DNA from: a virus
IMG/VR virus record: IMGVR_UViG_3300022925_000220
Location: 1-21,069 of that record
Length of the DNA stretch: 21,069 bases
Reading direction: 5' to 3' (one strand)
Under the pieces are notes generated by a model. The model did not search any database, was not told where the DNA came from, and saw only the letters and a list, made by a program, of their open reading frames with translations. A program made the translations under genes and the position numbers. Positions within the stretch are counted from its first letter, which is position 1, and every line of letters begins with the position of its first letter. Shown piece after piece: positions 14,711 through 21,069 of this stretch.

Positions 14711-15328
14711 TGATATTACCTCAATATGTGGGGTTTCGGTTTGGGTTGAAGGCTCGCTAGACCTACCTATGCCAACTGTCACGTCAGCAGGGATAGACAC
14801 TAAACTTGCCTCTACTGGTCGCCAAGATTTAGCGACATAAGTGTCGTTGCCTCTTTTCTCCAGTTTGTTGATAGAGTAACCAACACTAATGTTGGCTCTT
14901 ATTCCATCAACTACATCGTCGAAAGCTTCAACAGCCAGTCCGTTTCGTCCAAAACGAACTTTAGCGCGGAGTCGCCGCGTTTCACTGTCAAGTTCAACAG
15001 ATTCTACGATTCCTATAACCTTCTCGGGGTGGTGGTCGAGAAGGAGTGGGGCTCGTCCAGAAGCTAAGAAACTTAAATCAATAGCTTCAGGAGTATGTTC
15101 CAAAATTTCATTGCCAAACGACCTTTGAACAGGTTCCTCGCTGGATACCGCAATCATTACAGTCCGTTTTTCTTCGTCAATCGGCCCTTTGTCCAATTCC
15201 ATTGCGCGATGAATGACCTCTGGCTCAGACCGCTCAATGTCTTCTTTCATAGCTTCATAGACTTCTACAGCTTCCTCAACTACAACGTCAGGAGCTTCAA
15301 ATTCTTCACTCTCTCTTAAATCATCCAT
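13472..15328 (-). CDS. Prohead protease - major capsid protein fusion (HK97 type, 618 aa)
   Basis: Two head proteins are joined in one frame. Residues about 50-190 match the HK97-type prohead protease: LLLDHHPEKVIG with His99/His100 and ANISVGYSI with Ser148, a His-Ser spacing like that of HK97 protease, followed by the typical EASLVSIPAD (173-182). A linker (about 188-206) leads to a helical scaffold-like delta region (207-320: SEARKAEQKNAAQIVELG, LRAVNALVNP). The HK97-fold shell domain runs from about 324 (GRTTGGVMLPADVL) to 618, with IPKKATASTAAWLAAEGD, SLTPKDLGAYAQISRRM and GAAGSPVGI. The start has AAGGA at a 7-base spacing. The protease would process the delta region during maturation. 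Fusions of this kind occur in other phages. A strong internal start lies at codon 207. Both domains are clearly recognisable. Confidence 0.93.
   Translation of the reverse strand: MDDLRESEEFEAPDVVVEEAVEVYEAMKEDIERSEPEVIHRAMELDKGPIDEEKRTVMIAVSSEEPVQRSFGNEILEHTPEAIDLSFLASGRAPLLLDHHPEKVIGIVESVELDSETRRLRAKVRFGRNGLAVEAFDDVVDGIRANISVGYSINKLEKRGNDTYVAKSWRPVEASLVSIPADVTVGIGRSSEPSTQTETPHIEVISMSEENVVDVAAVQSEARKAEQKNAAQIVELGARHNKSDMAQRAISEGRSIEEFRGILLEEIGSQKALNNQEIGLTEKEAKRFSILRAVNALVNPTDKRAQEAAKFEFECSEAACNQYGRTTGGVMLPADVLSNWTRDLNTTDDANVLTEDFRAGDFIDVLRNQSSVMQAGARTLTGLSSDVKIPKKATASTAAWLAAEGDNVVQTEPTFSQISLTPKDLGAYAQISRRMLQQQTMDLESLVRDDLAQAIALAMDLAALQGDGAAGSPVGIKNTAGINSKTFGAVNPTYAEVVDMETLVAADNALMGNLSYILASGMFGALKTTEKATGTAQFIVEPGNTLNGYRSIVSNQVTAGDLYFGNFADLLVGFWGGLDLQLDPYTNGLSGTIRIRAIQTMDTAVRHAVSFALGNDGA
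14718..14722 (-). promoter_or_regulatory. Internal ribosome binding site for the nested capsid start
   Basis: GAGGT on the transcript, followed by AATATCA and ATG at 14710 in the frame of the fusion gene. It sits in the Pro/Thr-rich linker between protease and capsid domains, where a chance ribosome site would be less expected than within a helix-coding region. Confidence 0.65.
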
Positions 15329-15342
15329 AGATTTATCCTTGG

Positions 15343-15371
15343 CTTATAACCATGCTGTATAAGATTATCAA
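15343..15371 (-). promoter_or_regulatory. Sigma-70-like promoter candidate upstream of the protease-capsid gene
   Basis: On the minus strand TTGATA (15371-15366) is separated by exactly 17 bases from TATAAG (15348-15343), five of six matches to each consensus. The -35 element overlaps the stop codon of the preceding gene. The expected start of transcription near 15336 would leave a leader of only about 10 bases, cutting into the ribosome site, which argues against strong use. Confidence 0.35.
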
Positions 15372-16528
15372 ATATCTGTGTTATGTGGAATAAGTTTTGA
15401 CGCTTTCTGAACGCCTGTATTTATCACTTCAAGCGAGCTTGCGTTGGTGCTGACCAGGTTATTAACCGTCTCATCAATCACATTAGCTGTGCCTGTTGAG
15501 TTATCAACGACTCTACAAACACCCCTGACCGGAATAAAGCCAGCCGTTACAGATGAATGGATAATGCATACACCGCTAGAGAAATCTAAACATAAGTCGC
15601 CATCACCGCTGTTATCCGTATGGTTCCTAAGCTCTATGGCCCCTTGGTAGTCTCGGAGAATTAGCTGACCATTCCCATTGAAATCAATAATTGGTTGTTG
15701 TGTCCCTGCAAGCCTGTTAGAGAAACACGACAGCAAGGCTAGAAGCTCCCCTCCATTAATTTGTATCGTGCCGTTTAAGCTACACTGAAAAATAAATCCT
15801 GATGTAAAATCTACATCTAAGATAATACAGTTGCGATAAATATTATTACCGTCTGCCGTACCCTGAACCGACACATTATTAAACTCGCAGAACTGTACAT
15901 CTGCCGAGGGGTTTACTGTTATAACAGTCGTGCCTGGATTGTCTGATGTAAACACAAAGCCATCACTGAAGTCAGTGTTAGCTAAAGTACAAGAATCAAG
16001 AATCCTAATAGTCCTAGCGCCCTCTTTTATGGCGATAGTTCTTGCGTCATCAAAATTATTGACTGGCTGGGTTCTTGTCCCAATAGGCACATCTGTCCCA
16101 GCTTGACCGTTGTTTACATCAACACATACTTCGCCGTTATATGCGGAAGATAGAATAACTGATAAGTCTTGTAGCCCTGCTGAGTTAGCAGAACGAACTG
16201 AAACTTGGTTTACGTTTACAATGTCGCCTACGTTTGAGTTAGCACCGACTAAATTGACAGCATATTGTCCGTCTTCAAATGTGACAGTGTAACCATTGAC
16301 AATCTCAATCACGCGAGCAAGCGTCACGCCTCCAACAGTGACTGAAGTGTTATGTTTGTGCGTCTTTTCAAACGCCATTCCGTCTTCTGAGTCTTCTAGG
16401 TCTTTTAAAATCAACCTAAAAGAATCTAAGTTTAACTGTCGTATCTCTGTCGGTGAGGATTGAATAAGGGTCATATCCGCTCTGGGGATATTAATTACCT
16501 TAGTTCCCCAATTAATGGATATTGCCAC
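15368..16528 (-). CDS. Probable beta-helix virion protein (386 aa), capsid or tail fibre
   Basis: The start is GTG at 16528 (encoding MAISINWGT), well supported by GGAGGGG a few bases upstream. Residues 1-120 form an attachment-like domain: INWGTKVINIPRADMTLI, FRLILKDLEDSEDGMAFEK, then NGYTVTFEDGQYAVNLVGAN and VNVNQVSVRSANSAGL. I recall this N-terminal block as recurring in phage proteins of undefined role. From about residue 140, PIGTRTQPVNNFDDARTIA introduces repeated short strands with Cys, Asn and Ile (FCEFNNVSV, YRNCIILDVD, FQCSLNG, LLSCFSN) that look like a right-handed beta-helix. The C-terminus has DETVNNLVSTNASSLEV, possibly a trimerising helix. It overlaps the coiled-coil gene by 17 bases. 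Likely an external virion protein; capsid fibre, decoration or tail fibre cannot be separated by sequence alone. Confidence 0.75.
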   Translation of the reverse strand: MAISINWGTKVINIPRADMTLIQSSPTEIRQLNLDSFRLILKDLEDSEDGMAFEKTHKHNTSVTVGGVTLARVIEIVNGYTVTFEDGQYAVNLVGANSNVGDIVNVNQVSVRSANSAGLQDLSVILSSAYNGEVCVDVNNGQAGTDVPIGTRTQPVNNFDDARTIAIKEGARTIRILDSCTLANTDFSDGFVFTSDNPGTTVITVNPSADVQFCEFNNVSVQGTADGNNIYRNCIILDVDFTSGFIFQCSLNGTIQINGGELLALLSCFSNRLAGTQQPIIDFNGNGQLILRDYQGAIELRNHTDNSGDGDLCLDFSSGVCIIHSSVTAGFIPVRGVCRVVDNSTGTANVIDETVNNLVSTNASSLEVINTGVQKASKLIPHNTDI

Positions 16529-16721
16529 TTGTAGCCCCTCCGCTAAATAGTTTCACTTGGAGCTGTTGAACCTGTTGCATAATCATGTCTAATCTTTGAT
16601 TTAGCAACATATTTTCAGCCTGCAACTGAACGACCATTGCAAAAAGACTGTCTATGTCTGCCTTGTTTCCCTGACTATGCTGTAATACAGCTAGCATATT
16701 TTTATGATTGATATCAGTCAT
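16512..16721 (-). CDS. Small coiled-coil protein (69 aa) within the fibre cassette
   Basis: The ATG at 16721 overlaps the end of the 583-residue gene by 8 bases, and the 3' end overlaps the following gene by 17, showing a tightly coupled order. The product is almost entirely helical with heptad-like Leu/Met/Val spacing (LFAMVVQLQAENMLLNQRL then MIMQQVQQLQVKLF), ending in a flexible GGATSGNIH. It has no signal peptide. It could be an oligomerising adaptor for the neighbouring fibre proteins or, less likely, a spanin-like or other helper. The ribosome site is weak. The conserved order and lack of a better frame make it likely real; I do not recognise the family. Confidence 0.65.
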   Translation of the reverse strand: MTDINHKNMLAVLQHSQGNKADIDSLFAMVVQLQAENMLLNQRLDMIMQQVQQLQVKLFSGGATSGNIH

Positions 16722-18465
16722 CAGGTATCAAACTTACATTGATTGAAGTATCAGCAGAACTTGAGATAGTCCCCGAAATTGATGTTGCCTTATAATATGT
16801 TCCAAGTGAAGCAAGCCTAATATTGCCAACATAAGGCTGATTTCCAGAATAGCTTCTGGTGTCAGAGACTTGACCGCTGGCATTCGTTAATACTTTATCT
16901 ATTATCACGGTTCCTTCTGCCAATCCACCACCGGCTGCCGCTGTCACATAGACTCTTGCGTTTTGTAACGCCGCGTCAGTGTCAATATCTTTTACTGTGA
17001 TGGTAAATGTTCTTTGGCCGGCAACTACATTAACTGTGGCGCCTGCTGACCTTATGGATGGAATGCTTGCCCCATCTTGTACGTTTATGGTCAAAGTGCC
17101 TGAACCGACATTGACAAAGATAGCCTCATCGCCGGTTGAAGTTGGCGTAATAGGAGAGCCTGTTGAACCCGTATCATACCCAGACAATGAGCAATCCCAA
17201 TTCATACTGCCATCGCCTATTGATGTTAATTCTACGGCATGACCTGTTGCGCCCTTCGTAAACGAACAGTTAGAAAGGTTTTCTAGCTCAGTAGTTGTGA
17301 CCGCAGATGCTGCTGAACTTTCTGTGATAACGCAACTTGTCAGCGCAGCAGTGCCTGATAAGGTTATTTGGGCTGAATTTACAAACGCACAATCTACCGC
17401 TTCTGACCCAGTTACAAAAGTAAACCCAGCGCATCCTGAAATACTGTTGCCTTTAAAATTATGTGAAGCTGCGTCAAATGTTAATGAGCCTGTTAGATTT
17501 TCAAATGAGCATCCATACCAGTTACCTGTCTCTACGTTGCCATCAGAAAAATCAATACCAAAAGTGTAGGAATCATTGCCTACTATAGATATCCCGTTTC
17601 GTCCACCAGTTGTGCTTACAGGTTGTCCTAAAGACAAGCTGTTAGTTCCTGACCCGCCGACTACGTTTATTGCTGCGAAACTATTAGGAGCCGCATTGAC
17701 TTCAGCGCCCTGATAATAAATAGGTTCCGCTGCGAATATCTTAGAATCTTCATCGGTAATTGTAGATGCTGTTGCGCTGGTATCACCAAGAGTTAAAGTT
17801 CCAGCAATCTCAACAGCACTATTGGAATCGTTCAAAGACCGGACAATGCCGTATCTTTGCGTTGCTTCATTAGTCAGCAATTCATTAAAAAGACCTAGCG
17901 TTGAAGTGCCTGTAATAATCAAACCATTACCGACATCGCAAGCGTCTAAGATTAAATTATCAAAACGTGCTGTAGTACCGCCAACATCAGCGAACACCCC
18001 AATGTGGGTTATGTTTGATGTGTTCAGCGTACCAGCTCCACCAGACCTTGTTTTGGTTGGGTCAAGAATCATTCTTACCCAGCCGCCTGCATAATTATCA
18101 GACCCGTAGTATGTAAACAAAGAATAGTTGCTTGCAGTTGGTGTTCCTGAGCTTAAACAAATACCAAAGCCATTAGCTGCTTGGGTGTTTAGCAATGAAG
18201 CCGCAAGGAAGTTACCCCAAACATAAATCAGTTGACCTGATTCAGTTGTAGAAAAGTTCAAGGCAGAAGGAACTGCAACAAACAAAGCAACGCCTTGCTT
18301 GCTTACCTGTACAGTTATAGCTGTGCTTCCTTCTATAGAACCGTCAGCAGCCGCTGCGCTAGGAGAACCACCAGACCCAGCATATTTGACAACGGTGACA
18401 GAATCACTGCCATTATTAGCAGTGAACTGTCTACCATTACCATCCCATGCGACTGATACAGTCAT
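16714..18465 (-). CDS. Beta-rich virion structural protein with C-terminal Ig-like domain (583 aa)
   Basis: The ATG at 18465 overlaps the upstream stop as TAATG. Residues 1-190 look like a jelly-roll domain (VSVAWDGNGRQFTANNGSDS, ESGQLIYVWGNFLA, WVRMILDPTKTR, ARFDNLILDACDVG). Residues about 190-480 are repeated strand units with Cys, Asn and Ser (WYGCSFENLTG, NSISGCAGFTF, VDCAFVNSAQ, LSNCSFTKG, WDCSLSG), suggesting a beta-helix. From about 487 a single Ig-like domain follows: TFTITVKDIDTDAALQNARV, VLTNASGQVSDTRS and SISGTISSSADTSI. There are no obvious catalytic motifs. It is probably exposed on the virion as a fibre or decoration, given its neighbours. Which structure it belongs to is inference. 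Confidence 0.72.
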   Translation of the reverse strand: MTVSVAWDGNGRQFTANNGSDSVTVVKYAGSGGSPSAAAADGSIEGSTAITVQVSKQGVALFVAVPSALNFSTTESGQLIYVWGNFLAASLLNTQAANGFGICLSSGTPTASNYSLFTYYGSDNYAGGWVRMILDPTKTRSGGAGTLNTSNITHIGVFADVGGTTARFDNLILDACDVGNGLIITGTSTLGLFNELLTNEATQRYGIVRSLNDSNSAVEIAGTLTLGDTSATASTITDEDSKIFAAEPIYYQGAEVNAAPNSFAAINVVGGSGTNSLSLGQPVSTTGGRNGISIVGNDSYTFGIDFSDGNVETGNWYGCSFENLTGSLTFDAASHNFKGNSISGCAGFTFVTGSEAVDCAFVNSAQITLSGTAALTSCVITESSAASAVTTTELENLSNCSFTKGATGHAVELTSIGDGSMNWDCSLSGYDTGSTGSPITPTSTGDEAIFVNVGSGTLTINVQDGASIPSIRSAGATVNVVAGQRTFTITVKDIDTDAALQNARVYVTAAAGGGLAEGTVIIDKVLTNASGQVSDTRSYSGNQPYVGNIRLASLGTYYKATSISGTISSSADTSINVSLIPDD

Positions 18466-20195
18466 TAGGCATCACTTGTTCTGATTGCTGTCACGCTGGC
18501 ATCAGTAGCACCAAACACTGCTGATGTGATGAACTCTTTAATTGGACTAGCTCCACCATCTCTTACTTTCACCACTAGGTTTCGGTTTGAGTTATAAACT
18601 GCAGTGAAGTTTGCAGATGTTGCTGATGCTGTCTCATCAATGTATGCAATCCAAACATTGTTAGAGCTTGCGGCGTTGTCTCCGCTAAAGTCTGTTGAAG
18701 CAATAGTAAACGTCGAACCTGTATATGAAGTGTACGGTACTCGCCTATATGCTCCGCTTGCTAACTGAATTCTAATAACTCCTGCTGATGGGGTATCTGA
18801 AGGAATCGTTGTAGTCACGACCACGGCAGTTTCTGTCGCTCCAGTCAATGCTGTATTCAAAGATAGTTGGTCAGTGTCGATTGCAGGATTGCCTTCTGCA
18901 TCCGTAGAAGTACCATCCCAAGGGCCAACCAAAACTCTGTCTTCAGTGCTAATCAAACCACTAACTGTGAAAGTCACGTTGTTTGGTGGCGATACTTCAG
19001 ATGCAGTTAAGTCAAAGACCTTATCACTTGAGCCTAAGTCTTGAGAACCCACACCATAAGCACCGATAAGCGCTGAACCTGTAGAAACACCCAAGCCTGG
19101 CGCTGCTGTGGTTTCTACCGCTCTAGGCGTTGCTGTACCAGAAGCCGTACCTGTTGCAGTTGAAACGCCTGTAATAACTTGAGAATTCGTAGGAGCTGCG
19201 CCCGTCAGAAGCTGAATCCACATCTTCGTGCCGGCAGTAACTGAGTCGATGGCTAGCATCTGGCCTGTGCCGCCTGTCCAGCTTACTGCTTCAAACGCTG
19301 AGAAAGTTCCCGTTCTTGCTGACAAGCTGATTTCGTGAGTTACGCCACGAAACAAAAGACCGTTTAGACCGAATAAAGTCTCAACAGTCCCGTTTCTAGT
19401 AATGTATTTAGCTTTCTCATAGACATCATTGATGGCTGTTCTTGTGCCTTTGTCCCACTCAATATAATAGGCTTCATTTACGCTGTTGTTATCAATATCA
19501 AGTTCAACATAACCTTGAGTATTGGCAGACGAATCCCATCCCGCAACAGTTCCTGAAGCAGTCTGGTTGTTTAAGTCAGTCGACCTAGACAAAGCGAATA
19601 CGTTATTACCTCTTGACGTAGCAGAAATTGCAAATTCGCCATAGGTAAAACCGTAGTCACGGGTCAGACCTAGCAACTTTCGACCGTCAGTATCGGCTCC
19701 ACCTGTTCGTACTTTAATCATGAAACGGTGAGAAATACCGCCAGCCGCGTCAGAGTTAAGACCTAGACTTGCAGCGTTGTTGTCATTGTTCCACCAATCA
19801 TCAGAAATAACTGAACCGTTTTGAATAACCTGAATATCAGGCGCGTTACCAAAGTTTACAATTCCGTCATAAATGACATCACCGGATGATTGAATAATAG
19901 AACCGTCATACAAATGCTCGCTTGCAGCGTCATCAATATTGTAGTTGCCTAAAAGCGTGATGATGTTATCCGTAGAGCGTGATGATGGGTTTTCATCAGT
20001 AATGTCTAGCTGGTCATCGCCGCTTGAACTTGCATCATCTGCAAAGTCTTGCAATGCTCGGTGAAATTCAATTACCGTTGCGTAAGTCGGGGTTGTTCTT
20101 CCGTTAGTCCCAGCGGTTCCGTCGTGGTCTGCGCCAACGTACCGGATATTCCCGCTAGAACGCGTTATTTCCCAGTCTAATGGTTCAAATGCCAT
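18465..20195 (-). CDS. Conserved-type phage virion structural protein (576 aa)
   Basis: The start ATG at 20195 follows AAGGA at a 7-base spacing; that ribosome site overlaps the stop of the collagen-like gene, so the two are coupled. Residues 1-300 form a distinct domain: MAFEPLDWEITRSSGNIRYV, YATVIEFHRALQDFADDASS, HLYDGSIIQSSGDVIYDG, then GISHRFMIKVRTGGADTDGR and LLGLTRDYGFTYGEF. I recall this block from phage proteins annotated only as hypothetical or structural. Residues about 300-390 are Gly/Thr-rich strands, and the C-terminal part has Ig-like or jelly-roll strands (NVTFTVSGLIS; VRIQLASG-type). There is no transmembrane segment. Together with the 583- and 386-residue proteins it forms a set of large beta proteins. 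Role unknown; capsid or tail surface is my inference. Confidence 0.72.
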   Translation of the reverse strand: MAFEPLDWEITRSSGNIRYVGADHDGTAGTNGRTTPTYATVIEFHRALQDFADDASSSGDDQLDITDENPSSRSTDNIITLLGNYNIDDAASEHLYDGSIIQSSGDVIYDGIVNFGNAPDIQVIQNGSVISDDWWNNDNNAASLGLNSDAAGGISHRFMIKVRTGGADTDGRKLLGLTRDYGFTYGEFAISATSRGNNVFALSRSTDLNNQTASGTVAGWDSSANTQGYVELDIDNNSVNEAYYIEWDKGTRTAINDVYEKAKYITRNGTVETLFGLNGLLFRGVTHEISLSARTGTFSAFEAVSWTGGTGQMLAIDSVTAGTKMWIQLLTGAAPTNSQVITGVSTATGTASGTATPRAVETTAAPGLGVSTGSALIGAYGVGSQDLGSSDKVFDLTASEVSPPNNVTFTVSGLISTEDRVLVGPWDGTSTDAEGNPAIDTDQLSLNTALTGATETAVVVTTTIPSDTPSAGVIRIQLASGAYRRVPYTSYTGSTFTIASTDFSGDNAASSNNVWIAYIDETASATSANFTAVYNSNRNLVVKVRDGGASPIKEFITSAVFGATDASVTAIRTSDA

Positions 20196-20205
20196 TTTCT
20201 ATTCC

Positions 20206-20925
20206 TTAAATTGTGATTGCTTTTTCGGCAACCAATCCACTAAACGTACCGCCTGAATAATTCTGATAAAACGCATCAGACGGATTCCCAATTACTCTAT
20301 AGAGCGTTGTTGAGCCGTAATTGTAGCTATAAACATCACCTTGCGCGATTGTTTCTATGAAAACAGGCTCTGTTGCGTATCCTGTCGCGTAATCAATCCA
20401 AGTTTTACTAGCACCGCCGCCAGATATATATTGATTTGTCATGTTGAACTTGACAAATTGCCCGTATTGATTCGGGCTAGTCTCAAACGCTATTGCGCCG
20501 TTTTGTATTTTATGTCTAGGAATTCTCCCAGCTTTACCGTCAGCCCCTTTCTTTCCTGATGGGCCTTGCTCTCCTTTATCTCCCTTGTCTCCTTTTGGAC
20601 CTTTCGGGCCTACGGGTCCATTTTGACCCTGTATACCTTGATCGCCCTTATCACCTTTGTCGCCTTTAGCGCCTGTTTGTCCCTTTGGACCTTGTGGTCC
20701 CATTGGGCCTCTTTCGCCGTTTCTACCTTCTAATCCCTGTAAACCTTGTTCTCCGCGCTCTCCAGGCTCGCCCCTTTGACCTTGATCGCCTTTTTCACCA
20801 GGTATTAGCTTGAAATCGCGAACAACTTCTAGTTGCTCCGACAATTGCTCAATTTCTGATTTCGTTTTCCTATCTAAACGCTGAATTCTTTCTAGGAATA
20901 ACGCTACAGCTTGATTAATCTTCAA
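20206..20925 (-). CDS. Collagen-like virion protein with 31 Gly-X-Y triplets (239 aa)
   Basis: The start is TTG at 20925 (MKINQAVALFLERIQ), supported by AAAAGG about 8 bases upstream; no Met occurs in frame before the collagen repeat. Residues 1-40 form a charged amphipathic helix that can trimerise. Residues 43-135 are 31 uninterrupted Gly-X-Y triplets rich in Lys, Asp, Glu and Gln (GDKGDKGDQG, GPKGPKGDKG), typical of bacterial and phage triple helices stabilised by charge rather than hydroxyproline. The C-terminal 104 residues are a globular head rich in Tyr, Gly and Asn (NQYGQFVKFNMTNQYISGGG and a final LVAEKAITI). Collagen-like proteins occur in tail fibres and in capsid decorations such as SPP1 gp12. 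Before the capsid gene, a capsid fibre is attractive. It overlaps the upstream gene by 11 bases. Confidence 0.85.
   Translation of the reverse strand: MKINQAVALFLERIQRLDRKTKSEIEQLSEQLEVVRDFKLIPGEKGDQGQRGEPGERGEQGLQGLEGRNGERGPMGPQGPKGQTGAKGDKGDKGDQGIQGQNGPVGPKGPKGDKGDKGEQGPSGKKGADGKAGRIPRHKIQNGAIAFETSPNQYGQFVKFNMTNQYISGGGASKTWIDYATGYATEPVFIETIAQGDVYSYNYGSTTLYRVIGNPSDAFYQNYSGGTFSGLVAEKAITI
20521..20799 (-). repeat. Collagen-type (Gly-X-Y)31 coding repeat
   Basis: Thirty-one consecutive codon triplets begin with a Gly codon, without a single interruption. Units such as GDK GDK GDQ recur, and the DNA is a degenerate 9-base periodic array, which could expand or shrink by slippage or recombination in multiples of 9. 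Confidence 0.9.
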
Positions 20926-21069
20926 CGAAACACCTTTTCAGGCTTTCTGCAAGCGCTTGATTTAATCCACGCTCTCCGTCATCGTCTTCGTCATCTTCCT
21001 CTTTTCTGACCGCTCCAAACGGTTCAAGGCTGTATTCAACTCCAAATTGCTCTGCTAATTCTCTATCTC
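20915..21069 (-). CDS. C-terminal end of an upstream gene (50 codons visible), possibly portal protein
   Basis: An open frame enters from the right edge and ends with TAA at 20915. The first complete codon is at 21067. It encodes DRELAEQFGVEYSLEPFGAV, an acidic run EEDDEDDDGERG, then an amphipathic helix NQALAESLKRCFVED. The part before the acidic run (A...GV.Y) resembles the C-terminal region of some lambda-type portal proteins, and a portal gene commonly lies near a protease-capsid gene. The visible portion is too short to decide. It overlaps the collagen-like gene by 11 bases, which implies co-translation. Confidence 0.6.
   Translation of the reverse strand, partial: DRELAEQFGVEYSLEPFGAVRKEEDDEDDDGERGLNQALAESLKRCFVED

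Noticed and set aside
20521-20799. Regular 9-base periodicity taken as a possible tandem repeat or CRISPR-like array
   Set aside because: It is explained fully by Gly-X-Y codons; there are no identical repeats separated by unique spacers.
1-21069. tRNA genes, integrase, insertion sequence or attachment site
   Set aside because: Essentially the whole window is covered by overlapping structural genes; I saw no cloverleaf, transposase or recombinase motif, or flanking repeat.

Overview
The window is one uninterrupted virion-structural module of a tailed double-stranded DNA phage or prophage. Every gene I accept lies on the minus strand, so the transcript reads from position 21069 down to 1. Genes are packed with ATGA or TAATG overlaps and short gaps, no intergenic stretch exceeds about 70 bases, and there is no tRNA, rRNA, insertion sequence, integrase or CRISPR array. 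The gene order and the HK97-fold capsid point to a long, flexible, non-contractile tail (siphovirus, lambda/HK97 style). The host cannot be named. The moderate GC and the fibre motif at the left edge (LGNSQDL followed by a short H.ASNS.I stretch) remind me of fibres from marine phages, which is only a weak hint.

Right part (21069 to 15368, transcribed first): the tail end of an unidentified gene, possibly the portal protein. A cassette of likely surface proteins follows: a collagen-like protein with 31 unbroken Gly-X-Y triplets, two beta-rich proteins of 576 and 583 residues, a 69-residue coiled coil, and a 386-residue probable beta-helix protein. Such genes between a portal and a capsid gene are unusual and may encode capsid fibres or decorations.

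Middle part (15371 to 11354): a prohead protease fused to the major capsid protein, with a strong internal ribosome binding site that should also yield the capsid protein alone. A promoter-like sequence precedes it and a strong GC hairpin follows it. Next come head-completion and tail-tube genes that match lambda FI, FII, U and V in order: a small basic protein, a head-tail joining protein, a tail terminator, a 58-residue protein and the tail tube. The tail assembly chaperone carries a complete minus-1 programmed frameshift signal: slippery heptamer A AAA AAC, a 6-base spacer containing the in-frame stop, and a perfect 9-bp stem. This produces a 173-residue G-T fusion.

Left part (11397 to 1): tape measure protein (821 residues, predicting a tail of roughly lambda length), three tail-tip proteins in the same order as lambda M-L-K or gene transfer agent gp12-gp13-gp14, and a 2222-residue central fibre/hub protein about twice the length of lambda J. 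Its C-terminal half is built of duplicated modules. A small unknown protein and the start of a further fibre gene follow.

The most notable observations are the frameshift signal, the nested capsid start, the fibre cassette upstream of the capsid gene, and the modular architecture of the giant hub protein.
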